In this document: positions 10,204-22,009 of the stretch, in pieces
Layout of the letters: every line of letters begins with the position of its first letter
Position numbering within the stretch: position 1 is the first letter of the stretch
NCBI RefSeq assembly: GCF_921293095.1
Contig: NC_060259.1
Span: 372,001 to 436,000 of the forward strand
Length of the DNA: 64,000 bases
Reading direction: 5' to 3'
Source: Ischnura elegans
Taxonomy: Eukaryota; Arthropoda; Insecta; Odonata; Coenagrionidae
Notes under the pieces: model-generated
The model's input: only the letters and a program-made list of their open reading frames with translations
Databases searched by the model: none
Told to the model about the DNA's origin: nothing
Made by a program: the position numbers and the translations under genes

Positions 10204-10207
10204 TTAA

Positions 10208-10484
10208 GCATATATCAAATAAGAAACCTCTCCACTTTTTGTTTGTCACCAGTTTTTCCCTTCTGTTTCGAAAACTGCGAGCGATGATGTCTTCTTTACT
10301 TACGTAAAATGACTCTACATTCCGTTAAAATAACATCATAAACCACAATTTAATAATGAAATTTCATTTTTTTAATTTTGTTTTATTCCAAAACCACCGA
10401 ATACAGCTAAAATTGAGCCTTTATGTATTGAGTATTCAAAAAGTTTAACAATTATTTACACGAACAACCAAGACCAATAGGGGA
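10208..10484. other. Spacer
   Basis: AT-rich, nothing recognised. Confidence 0.4.
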
Positions 10485-10486
10485 AA

Positions 10487-10570
10487 CCTACCCAGGCGTG
10501 ACTCGAACCCGCGATTTCTTGTTTGGCAGGAGAGGACATTACCCAGCCGACACCGAGGTCGGCGGTGTTA
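10487..10570 (-). mobile_element. tRNA-derived SINE head
   Basis: On the minus strand the sequence runs GTGTCGGCTGGGTAATG, then CCTCTCCTGCC, then a good pol III B box GCGGGTTCGAGTC. The spacing is tRNA-like, but there is no complete cloverleaf and no clear acceptor stem. A related unit lies at 54712-54785 on the plus strand, which supports a dispersed SINE rather than a tRNA gene. Confidence 0.6.
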
Positions 10571-10574
10571 TGTT

Positions 10575-13500
10575 GACGACATGCCTGTTTACGTAATAAA
10601 GATATCATCGCCAACAATTTTGGAAAATTTGTTAACTCGAAAGGACCCTCGCATTCACAGGCCTATTTTTTCAGCGCATGAGAGAGGAACCAGAAGTTGG
10701 CTTCTTATTTTTTTAATTGGCTCGCCGCCACTTAGGTGTCACATATCAACTCCGACTGCGAACCCTGTTCCAACGACCCGTATCAAGTTTATCCTGAGTA
10801 TCAAATTTCTCCTCGGAGTCGTCGCGGGTGAAGTTGGGAAGGGAGTTGCCTCCCCCCCCTTTCTCTCCCTCGAGGCGCTTCGGCTTCCGTCTCCATATCT
10901 CGGCGCTGCGGCTAGAGGCCTTCGTGAGCCGTTAAATTGGGAAATCCAAACGCTAGGGAGCCCCCTTAAGGCGGGGGGTGGAAGGCAGTGTGCGTGAAAT
11001 GGTTCGGACGTGCGTACAGAGCCCGAATCTTCGGCGGATGTGATTATCGCTAATGACTTGATGGAATTAGCATGTTTCACTTCATTTGATTACAAAGCCT
11101 GGCGGAGAGAGAGAGTGGGGGGGGAGAGAAAGAGGGGTGTGGGAAAGGCTGCCCCCTTAACCTTCACCGCCCCCGACCGTTTCCTCTAAAACTGCCGACC
11201 GCCTAACACTACCCTCCTTTCCTTCCTTCCTGCCCCCGACATCCCCGTGGCAAACCCCTCGCGCGGTATCACCCCTTCTCTGCCCAACCACTAACCACCC
11301 CCATTCGCGGGGCATCGATTCCTTTCGAGAGCGATACGTTGGGGGCTGGCGTGGGGCGAAAAGAAATGTATCCAGGACCACAGCGCACTTCTCGAAAAAT
11401 CCTAAGGCGAAGCATCACTCTCCGGTCTATTTACACTACCTACGTAAGTTAAGAACTTACGCTAAAACCTAGAAATTTTCAGGGTGCATAGAGTAGATAC
11501 TAGTAAAATTTGAAAATTTCAATTAAGTATTTTATCGGACGCAAATGATGTATTTCAATGATGAAAAGGGTCAACAAAATATTCCATATTACTTTCACGG
11601 AAATAGATGAAGTTCTAAACAAGTAATACCTAGCGAAACAAGGCAAATTACGACAGTTTGATATTGAGCGCTGCGTCATCTTAAGACTATTGAGCAGGAG
11701 ATACTACAGAGTACCTTTAGATTCACCTATGAGGCGCACAAGAAATTGCATCAAGTGAGCTGACACAACACTGCGACTAATAACGCAAAATTCCTCATCA
11801 TACGACCTGGGAAAATATTGATTACTCAGATTCTTCCCGGCAAAGAAAACTGCCTGAATGACTAAATGTACATTTAAGTTTCTCGTTTAAAATGCCTTTC
11901 AAACCTAAATGCGCGGAACGTAAGTGTTGAAATGTGAGGGTGGATAGGATGAGAACTAAATTTGCGATGAAATAAAAACTAGACAATGAAACGTATGCTC
12001 TATTTCACATTGAGGGTATTCCTTACGCCATAATCTACTGCAAGAAACTTGCATCCTTCCGCAGCGGTTTATTTCAAACTTTTCTAGTGGCATGCACAGA
12101 ATGAGGAAAAGCAGAGTCATAATTCTGAAACATTTTTGCTCATCGCTACACCTAAACAAAAGATATTTAAAATCAAACTTGCACGGCTTCGTGATCTTTA
12201 ACCAGGAAACGACTCAGTCATGAAAAAAATCTCTAGAACTGGGGGAATGACTGTATCCTGAAGGTTTTTGGCCCTACTTCCCTCAAGCTGAGTAGCAAAC
12301 GATATCTCGGATGTAAAGGTAAAACTCAATTAGCGGAAGAAAACGCTGGCCGTTAGAAGCGGTTCGCTTCCTTATACGAGTATTGGCCGAAGGAAATCGA
12401 CCACCGTGCGGAGCTGCATTGCAGATCTGAAGCATTTTAAAGTCTTCAAATGAGAAACCTATCAAGAATATATATCCATGGAGAAACCCAAACGCCTTCG
12501 TAACATCTGATACTGGTAATTACAACTTGGTAGTTTATCCGAAATGGAAGTAATTAACAGCGTTCATCGCACGAGATGATACTTTATTTCTCGGAAGAGA
12601 GTTAAAAAACATTGACAGTCATAATTCGATTAAAACATTATTGAAACGATTTTTCACACTGAGATATCGGGGATATTTTAACATGGCATACAATTTACTC
12701 TTCTCAATAACAATACTTATTAAAGAGAGAAATATTTTATACAAAATATTCTCATTCAAAAGTCTTAACAACTGGTATTTCTAAGAATTAAAGATACCTT
12801 CAAACTCATAAAATTCACCAAAAAACGCTAAACACATTCATTAGTTCTGAAAAAGCCACGGAGATTTGAACCATAGAAGGCAAGGCAATAGATTTTTTAC
12901 AAATATTAAAAAAAAAACTAGACTTAAATAACTATCACCACATGTCCTTGGGCGAACTAAAACCGCCGATGGCAAGAGTTTCTTTCATTACAAATTGGTT
13001 TTCCTCGGAATATAACACTGGAGGGTGCAACAAACCGTGTATTCACAAGCTCACGGCCAGCGAATAAACAATGGATAGGGAGGGAAATACAATCAATCAT
13101 ATAGCCCACCTTATAATTAATGAAAAGCTTTATTTTTTCCTGGCTTGCCCTTGAAAAACCAATACCCTACACCCCGCAGACACACGGAATGCCTCCGAGA
13201 TCCCACAAAAAACCGCAATCTTGGTCTCTGCCGTAACCGATCGGCTCCGCCGCGCGGGCCCTTGCGAGATCCCTGGGGGCACACCGGGTCAACCGCCGGC
13301 CCTGCTCCGTCCCCTTACCGCACTGGAGAACCCACAATCCGGTGCCTTATTGCGACTCTTCCCCACGGCGAAAGCGGCACCCGCAATCCCCAAGGGCTTG
13401 CACGACCACTCCAGAAAGCTTTTCTCTCCAGCAGCCTCACGAATTGAATAATAAAGCGAAAGGTTCAATCCATCACGTGTTTTCCTACTTGGCGATCCAA

Positions 13501-15585
13501 GCAATCGGATCGGAGAGCTGGCCTACGATGTAAATTGGAACCACGCCCTTCGCGTAGGGGTTACTCGCACCCGAGGCACTACATTTCAACATGAATTACG
13601 GGTGGGTGCCGTGGATACCACAACTTATCACGAATGCCCAGTTTCCATTCAGTACCCTCCACTTTCAATACCTCAAAGTTCGCAGAAGATATCATCGCTA
13701 GGCTTAAAAAACGTGAAGGGTCACCCTTACCCTATCAGACTCCGTCATGCTCAGCTCAAAATCTCCAGTTTTTTTAGAAAAAGTTTGAACAATTAAATAC
13801 AAATATGGATGTGGAAAATCTTGAAACTGTCCGCCGCATCCCCCAACCGCGGCCATAAACGCATCCACAGAGTCAATGACACCACACCCCGCCACCCACC
13901 ATCCGACACTCCTTCACCACCTCCCTCGCAACGGCTCTAAGTTAAATAAATAACAATTACACATATGCTCCACGCCAGTCGCGGAGGCATATAAAAAAGG
14001 GAACCTAGCCTGGAGATAACGAAACAAGCACGGAGGAAAGAGTTGAGCAGCTGGAGGGGAAAAACCTAACTGCTTATTCATCTTTATAATGCTCCCTTCA
14101 CGACCTATTTATTTTTTCCGCCATTTCTCTCTCTCACTCTAACCTTCCCTACCCCCCCCCCCCTCCCCACACCGTCCCCTAACTCCCATCCTTGTCGTCT
14201 ACAACACGCGCGCCACCCCACCAAACTCCAGCCTTGCCTTTAGATAATTTAATAAGAATACAGAAGATGCGAGGCAAAGGCTCGTGGAGGGGACGGAGAG
14301 GGACTGGAGGTGAAAACTTGGTAATAAATTTAGGCGCCTGGAACAATGTTAAATCTTCGAGTAAACAGGACAGAGGCAGGGAAAAAGGTGGGCGGGTAAG
14401 GATGGGTAGGGGGGTGAGGAGATGTTTGAAAAGTACCTACGTAGGTAAGCCAAAGGTGAGGGGGAGGGACACAGGGTACAGACGCAGGACTGGAGAGGAG
14501 GATTTAAGACTAGGTTAAAAGGATAAACTGTGCACTAAATGAAGGGGGATTACGACGGTCTTGAATGCTGTGTGCATGGACTTCCAACTCACTTGACAGT
14601 AAAATTAAAGCAAAACCCCCGTGAGCCGTACCTCAGCGATTTCTTTTAAGGAACATATTCTTCACAGCCGCCGAGAAGAGATATTTTATACCTCGCGAAG
14701 TGTATAAGTTAAAGTCAACTGCCGCGACCAATCGACGAATTTTGCGCGAGAGCGAGGAAGCCAATTCTTCCAGGAATTCTGATCTTAAGGAGAAAAGGAA
14801 TGAGGTAGGAGAATAAATAGATAGTTCGAGAAACAAATTTTAATCTACACTCCTACTTTCCCGCTTTTAATTGGATAGCGCAGTATTCAGAAACATAATA
14901 GAAGGGATATGGAATAGAATGTAGAATATAGCGGAGAAGATGGAATGAGATTATTACTTACAACGAAGTTTTAGCATTAATTATGGAGGAATAAAATACG
15001 CCTAACTAATGAAGTAATACAAGTATTTGGAGGAAAAATTGTCATTTTTCCTCAATTGCTACCATTTCCTTCAAAATGTCATGCCATTGAAGAGTCACAA
15101 TTCAAACCTTAGTACCTATATGATATTTTCGTAATAGTTACATGATAACTGAGGATAAAATTGAACATTTCCACTACATTATTACCACTAATTTGCATTA
15201 CATCAACAATACGTATGCTAAAAATCAGGAGGTACATAATTCATATGCCTCATAAAATAGTGCAATATGGAAAAATTGTGCATTTGTACAATAGACAACG
15301 AGCCTGCAAAGTTTATTCACGATACGAATAAAAAACATGTTTCACTCACAGCAACTGAACTAATAAGCAAAAGAAGAACGCTGCCAGCAGCTAAGAATTC
15401 CAATAGATGTCAGAAGAAAAATTACTGTCAGAAGGCAACGTAAATAATCGATGGTGGTAGGTAGCCTGCCAGCCGTTATTAGAATTAAAACTCACGCTCA
15501 ATTAGCCGTTATTATATGTATATCTGTATTTCGCCGTTCCGTTTGGAATACCCAGTACATCCCTTCACAACCTTTGCCCGTGCCC
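10575..15585. other. 5-kb spacer without recognisable genes
   Basis: Only short, unconvincing frames are seen. Low-complexity tracts are a GA-rich run near 11105-11145, a C run at about 14152-14163 and surrounding pyrimidine-rich DNA. Segments near 10850-10990 and 13230-13420 are GC-richer. No transposon coding similarity, RNA gene or strong repeat was noticed. Confidence 0.4.
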
Positions 15586-15589
15586 ACTC

Positions 15590-15865
15590 TTCTAACAATG
15601 GTATGGCATTAGAAGGAGGCGACCGACAGCTGAGGTCATTTGCGCCATGGAGGAAGGTTAGGTAAGGAAGGGTGGAGAGTAACCCGGTGTCGGCATTAGC
15701 CTGCTCTTAACGAAAGGCGCCAAGGGGACCACGGCTTAGCGTCCCATCCGACGGACGGAGTGTTGTCCTTGAAATTCCTCTGCCACCGTCGGGATTTGAA
15801 CCCGAGCCCACGGGGTAGCAAATCAACATACCAGCCTGATCCCTTTTCAAACAATGGTGGGAGAC
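15590..15865 (-). mobile_element. tRNA-derived SINE
   Basis: At the high-coordinate end, the minus strand has a tRNA-like head: GGGATCAGGCTGGTATG, then a B box in CTCGGGTTCAAATCCCGAC, then GTGGCAGAGG. The body downstream includes CGTCCGTCGGATGGGACG and the segment GCGCAAATGACCTCAGCTGTCGG. Head plus body is the arrangement of a SINE. The exact 3' end is uncertain. Confidence 0.6.
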
Positions 15866-15909
15866 GATTACCATGTGTACAATCGGTATCAGGGCTAACG
15901 CCATCAACC

Positions 15910-16515
15910 TTGAACTACATAATCAGTGTTCTAATGCATTTCACCATCACCAAAGAGCAAAAAATATAATTTTTACGGAAAATATTTATTAAACGGATCA
16001 CTTAAATCGATTATAAATAAATTATGACGATCATTAAGGAAGTTAGTCCCAAGACTTGAAAATATGTCAAGGAAATTCCTCTCCGAGTGCATATCGTTTG
16101 ATTCCTCGTAATTTGGCGTGCACTGCTATGTTCTCCAGAAATGACCACAATTTGAATATAAATCGCGGAGCGGAACGATCAAATAACAAGAAGTCAGGAG
16201 TATTTACCATAAAAAAATGGAATCCCAAGGATATTTCGAGAATAATATGCCACCGCGGAAGTATTTAAATCGCGGGAATGGATCAGAAATACTAAGGATT
16301 TCGCGTAGGAGTACGAATAAACGAAAGACCTGAGGCAGCTTGAGACTAATATCCTTCCTTGATGGTCTGAGACATGCGAGGCGGACAGAATACGGTTCTC
16401 TCAGAAGATATTGTGATTGGAGAAATGCATTCTTAGTGAATAAATAAACTTCATTCCGCGATTGGTAAATTGTAGAAGACGGGAATGAAAAATATCATGC
16501 CATTGCATGCACGCC
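15910..16515. other. Spacer
   Basis: Nothing recognised between the SINE and the LINE tail. Confidence 0.4.
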
Positions 16516-16520
16516 TTCAC

Positions 16521-18735
16521 AATTATTATTATAGTATTCTACCGATTAAGGTAGGTTTCCATGGAGTACGCAAGAAGTGATCTGGGAGCCTCCCTTTCCT
16601 TCCAGCACTGCCTTCTTTAACTCACAGTAAGGCCTACTCTCTTTCAATCTATCTAAAAATCCTATTCTTCTCCTTCCCCTCCCTCGTTTCCCTAACATTC
16701 TACCCTCTAGCACCATTTTCAACATCCCCTCACCACTAAGCACTAACTCCATCCATACCTTCTGTCTCCTCCGTATCTCATCTAAAAGCTGCCTCTCCTC
16801 GCCAACCATATCCAGCACTTCGTCGTTCCTTTTCCTCTCCGTCCATTTCACTCTCTCCATTCTTCTCCATACCCACATCTCGAATGCCTCCAATCTTCTC
16901 TCGTCTTCTTTCCTTAGTGTCCACGTTTCCGCACCGTAGAGAGCTACAATCCAGATCAAACTCTTCACTAACCTTTTCTTTAAACTCTTACATAACGATC
17001 CTCTTGGAAGCTCCTTCCGGTTCATGAACGCCTCTTTCGCTAATGCAATTCTCTTCCTAATGTCCTTACTACTGTATCCGTTTTCCTCTAACGTACTGCC
17101 TAAATAGTTGAATTGCTCAACCTGCTCAAGTTTTTCACCACCCACCTTTATCTTAAGTCTCACATTCCTCGCTCGTGATGCTTTACAAAACCGCATTACC
17201 TTAGTTTTCTTGTGATTAATCCTCATCCCATATTCCTCGCAACGCTCGTATAACGCATCCACTAGAGCCTGAAGCCCCCTTGCTGACTGGCTAATCAGCG
17301 CCTGATCATCCGCGAATCTCACTGATTTGAACATCATTCCTCCCACTTTTATTCCAGCTTCTAACTCATCCCATGCTTCCCTTACCATCTCTTCAGCATA
17401 CACGTTAAAGAGCAGCGGCGATAGAGGACAGCCTTGCCTCACACCTCGGCCAATGCTAGCCCACTCGGATTCTCCGTCCGCTACCCTCACTTGCGCAGTC
17501 TGGGCCATATACAGATTACGAATCAGTCGTCTATCCCTCCAATCTCTACCTATTCTCTTGAGAATATCCATTAACTTTACCCAGTTCAATCTATCAAACG
17601 CTTTTTCAAAATCCACGAAACACGCATATACGTCCTGGTCGTATTCTAGGTTCCTCTCCACGAGGGACCTCATTATTGCTATTGCATCACGAGTTGATTT
17701 CCCCTTTCTGAATCCAAATTGATCTTCGCCCAAATACTCGTTTGCCCTCGCCTCCATTCGTCTGTTCAATATCCTCAGCACCACTTTCGCCGCGTGCGAT
17801 ATTAAGCTGATAGTCCTATAATCTCCGCATTCCACAGCTTTCTTCTTTTTCGGAAGCGGAATTAAAACCGTCTTCACGAAATCTTCCGGCCAGCATCCCT
17901 CCTCATAGATCCTGCGCACTAGTTCGAAAAACCTTTACTTACCTTCCTACCCTAGATTCTTCAGAAACTCACACGGGATATTGTCCACGCCTAATGCTTT
18001 CCTAGCCTTCATATCACGAAGTGCTCTCTCTATTTCCGAATCTAATATCCCCGGCCCAAGATTATCCTCCTCCACTGCACTTTCCTCCTCTAGAGTCAAT
18101 CTCTCTGGTCTGTTCATTCCGTCATACAGGTCCTCCACGTATTCCTTCCATCTACTCCGTACCTCTTCTCGCTCGGTTAGCATCCTCCCATCTTTAGCCT
18201 TAATTTTAGACATGGCTTGTCCTCTTTTGCCGCCCGATAGCGACTTAACTCTGGCGTACAACGCGCCTATTTCTCCATCCTTCTGGAACTTTTCCATTTC
18301 CTCACACTGTCTTTTCCACCGAGCCTCCCTTGCCCTCTTAGTTTCACGTCGTAATCGATTATTAAGTTCCCTATACATTCTTTTTCCCTGTTCCGTGTCC
18401 ACGTTCTTCCACTTCCTCCTCTCCTCCATTTCCCTTATCATGTTCTCCGTTACCCACGGCTTCTTTATCCTTCTACTGTCAACGTAACCAATTGACTTCT
18501 CCGCCGCTTTGACTATTCCCGTTTTAATATTATCCCATCTTTCCTCAACAGTCTTAGTACTTTCTATCTCCCGTATACTAATGTCCACTAGTTCCTGATA
18601 TTCTCTCCTCATACTCCCCTTCAGGGCTTCTACGTTCCATTTATTCGCCTTCCTAACTTTCATAAGTCTTTTGAATCTTACATTGCATTTCATGAGTACT
18701 AGATTGTGGTCCGAATCCGCATCCGCTGCGGGGAA
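16521..18735 (-). mobile_element. LINE family 1, copy 2 (5'-truncated, TAA tail)
   Basis: Minus-strand sister of the copy at 91-1760 that extends about 560 bp further 5'. It is truncated inside the endonuclease domain, whose final SDHNLV motif is the first recognisable block. Homology stops near 18735. The 3' tail is the TTATTATTATAG run at 16521-16536 on the plus strand. No target duplication was found. Confidence 0.9.
16546..18735 (-). pseudogene. LINE endonuclease end + reverse transcriptase, two stop codons
   Basis: One reading frame from the endonuclease end (DSDHNLVLMKCN) through the linker and RT to the C-terminal domain. It is interrupted only by TAG at 17947-17949 and TAA at 17935-17937. 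In copy 1 the same codons are AAG and AAA, so both stops are single-base changes in one 15-bp patch. The RT blocks are otherwise in good order: QFGFRKGKSTRDA, CFVDFEKAFD, RQGCPLSPLLFN and RFADDQ, the canonical residues that copy 1 has lost. The intact-looking pieces are therefore 16546-17919 (457 residues) and 17947-18735. The N-terminal endonuclease is missing. Confidence 0.88.
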
Positions 18736-18739
18736 GCTG

Positions 18740-19920
18740 CGCGAGTTTGGAATGATAAAAAAATATCTATATACTTCAGAAACTTGCCACAAGAGTTTTG
18801 AAAGTAGGGTAAAGTAATGGTATCAGAGTTGGTGAGTGTGTTTAATGTCATTCCAACAATGAGATATGCCCTCCCTCAAGCGCAGCGCTCCGTCTCTTAT
18901 CGTCACTCGCTTGTCTATTTACAGAATAATATTACGACCGAAGAGGTTTTCTACCGCAAAAGCATAATAATTCACGTGAAGCAAGGAAGTGAATACGTGC
19001 ATATATCTAAAGAGATGACAAAGCATGCTCACAACGATTTCACAACATGTTGTCCGGTACTCTGGGGGAAAAAACTTAACAAGAATTGAAAGCTATCAAG
19101 ATAACGCTCGTCAGTGGCATGACATATGAAAATTGATGATTAAAATTTATGGAGAAAAAATAAACTATATTAACGCAGCTTACGTCAATACTATACGATA
19201 TTACACTATAGCTAAAATCAGCTAAAAATATTGATCTGTTGTCAGCAAAATTATTGTAACATAAAACTATGGAATACTGAAAATTATTACATGTTATCAT
19301 ACCTAGTTTCGTAATAGTTCATTGACGATTTAACATCTCAAACAATAAGTTGCGGAATAATGATCACCGTTAATTTAATAACTTACATAGATCAATCAAA
19401 TCTTATGATAATACATCTACCACTTGAAAGAATTAAAATTTGCTATTTTCAATTAGTAAAGGAAAAATACTTCGTCGTCATAAGATTTCTACAAAGTTAC
19501 GCCCGCTACTATAAATAATACTTAATAAATATTCTGAAAACAGGGTCAGATGCTAGTTTTTATAACGAGAAAGGAAGTCTCACAGGATGTGAAGGGCGGT
19601 TTGAACTAAGGGAAAATGGCCAGAAAGAATATTGAAGTGAGCCCAAAATCTAGCCGACATAACAAACTTTAAACACAGACTATAGGACAAGAAACTTTTA
19701 CTGTAAAAAGAAATACTTTTTTTACCTAAATGTATATAAATGGAGGCCTGGTTAAAAACTTCATATTGAAAAAGCAACATATAACACGGATTTCATAATA
19801 AAAACTAGCTACTCTTGTCGGCATCGGTTGCGACGGGGTTTGGTAGGTGATTATGATCGTCATACATAGCTGTGTGTTAAATTCTTCTTTGCTCGCGACG
19901 ATATTTTTTTAGCCGCCTTA
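18740..19920. other. AT-rich spacer
   Basis: No gene or repeat was recognised upstream of LINE copy 2. Confidence 0.45.
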
Positions 19921-19925
19921 AATAA

Positions 19926-20412
19926 TTAGTTGTGCCGCCAACGAATAATACCATCCCTTTCGATAAAGATGCTTCTTTCCCCTCTGCGTTTGTACACGAA
20001 GGCTAAGTCCAAAAGAAGACGATATAGTGTTGTAATTTTGTAATCTGGGAGAGTACTATCCATATTTACCGAGTTTAAGATGGATTTTAATGTCGGAGGA
20101 ATATTTTTCACGACGGATTCGTGTACCTTCCTTCTAATTCCCGATCTCACAAAATCGTCGAAAATCACTGCTCTCGAATTTTTGTAAGGCAGTCTAATTT
20201 CTTTAGTTTTTCAAGGAGTTACCAATGGACCACGGGAGCTTTCCTTTCTCACTCTGTAAATAGTGGACACCGAGCACCCAGTAGCCTTCGAAGCTTCTCG
20301 GCAGGCCTCACTAATGCTGAGAGATTTCCTTACGTACGAGAAGACTTAGCACCAACTGTCTTTCGCGGCTTATGAGCTTCTCACCTTTTCTCCTCTTCTT
20401 TGTATCGGACAT
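19926..20412 (-). pseudogene. Decayed DDE-transposase N-terminus (IS630/Tc1-like)
   Basis: From an ATG at 20412 the minus strand encodes MSDTKKRRKGEKL followed by a helix-turn-helix-like region, SISEACREASKATGCSVSTIYRVRKE, after one frame change. After another frame change an 80-residue frame (20168-19926) continues with PPTLKSILNSVN and TTLYRLLLDLAFVYKRR. This two-part DNA-binding layout matches the N-terminus of IS630/Tc1-related transposases of arthropods. The catalytic DDE/D domain is absent and at least two frameshifts are needed, so it is a relic. Confidence 0.6.
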
Positions 20413-20419
20413 GTTGATT

Positions 20420-21685
20420 GGGCGCGTTACAGCAGAGATGTAAAACACAGTTCACCATTTTCAAATTCAGTATACCACACAGCACTTGTTCACTCCAAAA
20501 AACGCAACGACAAACTAAACGCCTTCGTACATTCCTCCCCCGACCCTTTCGGCTAGGGTCGCTTCTGGCGCAAATGTTTTATGGTACCCTATGAAAGAAA
20601 CTCCAGGAGAAACCCAAGCCCCCTTTTGAAAAAGGCGTGCCCCGGATGGGGTAGTGTTTGGCACAGATTATGAGATATTCTCTTTCTTGGTTTCCGCGGT
20701 GGAACCGAAACACCCAATGCGAAAGCGTCTTATTTCCAAGCCGCTTGCTTACTTTCGCGTATCAATGTATTGAGATAAAAACACTGCTGTTACAACGTAT
20801 GAGTATTCTCTGTTTAGGATATCAAACGAATAGATAAATACATTTCATAGTATGCATTGACAAAAAACTCCATTTCCGCCGGAGAATTTTCCCTCCGCGC
20901 GCAAGAAAAAGCAAGAAGCCCGGCCCGGCGGCGTCGTAATATTTTTTATTTAAGATCAAAACCTTGTAACTCCCTTGAGAATTGATTTAAGTTAATCATC
21001 TTTTCACCATAAATAACTTTGTAGCTTTCTTCTCATTTTATACGCAGCATATAGGGACATTTGACGTAAGAAACGTAAGTTATATAGAGACTACTTTTTA
21101 CTTTGCAAAAATCAAAATTTTCTTGTACTAAAGGGTGATACCTCGGCATAACAACATTTAAACTCAATCATTGTACAATTGGTGAAGATTTTCAAAGAGA
21201 AAATAGTGTGAAGAATTTTGTGAAGAAGATTCAATTCAATACAGACAGCGGTCAGGCAGCAATTGCGAGAAGAAGATAAAGTAAAAAAAATACACGTTTC
21301 CTACGGAAATTAAAGGATATATTTTTATAGCCCTTCTTATATTTTTTATCCAAAAACTATTGGCATCGATGAATGCAGCATCTCTTCCTACATAGGATTG
21401 CAATTTTTAATCAGTGTGTAGCGCCACATTAATTTTCGTGCTGTTATTGATAACACCGTGCTGCCGGCCTTACGGAGATAAACATCGGAAACGATTCTCC
21501 ATAAGAGCCCATACTGTCAACTAAATGTGGAACGCTCTATAGTAAATAATGAAGGTAATCGAAGGATATCGAATAATTCTACTCACGAAAGACTCCATTT
21601 GATAAATAAATGCAAAAAATTGAAGCAGAGGAAATATTTCGGAACTCGCTGCAACAGTGGCGCCTCCGTACTTGCCGAAAGCAAA
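20420..21685. other. Spacer
   Basis: No coding feature was recognised. A short GC-rich patch lies near 20880-20930. Confidence 0.4.
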
Positions 21686-21689
21686 TGTA

Positions 21690-21765
21690 CGCTACGAGTG
21701 ACCAGAGTCCTCTGGATTGTTGATAATACACTACAAAGTTGAGTCGTCGCATCCTACCATCTTTG
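21690..21765 (+). repeat. Short dispersed segment, inverted match at 27.5-27.6 kb
   Basis: Shares CAGAGTCCTCTGGAT, a TACACTAC block and a GAGTCGT block, in the same order, with the reverse strand of 27535-27615. Confidence 0.4.
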
Positions 21766-22003
21766 TTCTCTGCACTCGTTGTTTACGTTGTGAAAGTGAA
21801 TGTGGTCGGCAGTTGCTCGGCAAGATTTTCAGTTATTTGTAGTAGAAATACGGCACAATAAGTTGTAGTTCGGCTCCTAATTGCTACATTAGCACCAAGG
21901 ACGTGTTTAAAAATTTTATTTTCCCTCAAAATATTGAGAGAAGAGCGAAATGGCTTCAAATATGCCGAAGTGACACCAAACAACGTCTTCCCGCCTACGT
22001 GAG

Positions 22004-22009
22004 GTAAGT
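22004..22009 (+). promoter_or_regulatory. Candidate 5' splice site
   Basis: GAG|GTAAGT fits the animal donor consensus. It could open the intron whose acceptor is at about 26605. It resembles the minus-strand donor at 63999 (G|GTAAGTTTT). No exon with a convincing reading frame was established before it. Confidence 0.3.

Larger units (their letters stand above)
6994..10207 (-). mobile_element. Complete piggyBac-family transposon
   Basis: A 3.2-kb element bounded by TTAA at 6994-6997 and at 10204-10207, the target duplication of this superfamily. Inside TTAA both ends begin CACATTCG and then diverge but stay similar (GTGCGG left, CGTCGG right). It encodes one open transposase on the minus strand. 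Subterminal copies of GCCGCCTATCGG occur at 7151, 7328 and 10172, plausible transposase-binding or folding sites. Ends, target site and transposase are all present, so the element may be competent. Confidence 0.9.

Noticed and set aside
10740-11080. Long frames on both strands in GC-rich DNA
   Set aside because: Overlapping frames in biased sequence, Pro/Ser/Arg-rich, without motifs.
15775-15850. Possible genuine tRNA gene
   Set aside because: A good B box exists, but acceptor and anticodon stems do not pair convincingly and the unit continues into a SINE body.
21949-21972. Start of a gene with ATGGCTTCAAATATG before a splice donor
   Set aside because: The frame stops after seven codons (TGA), so no coding exon could be defined.
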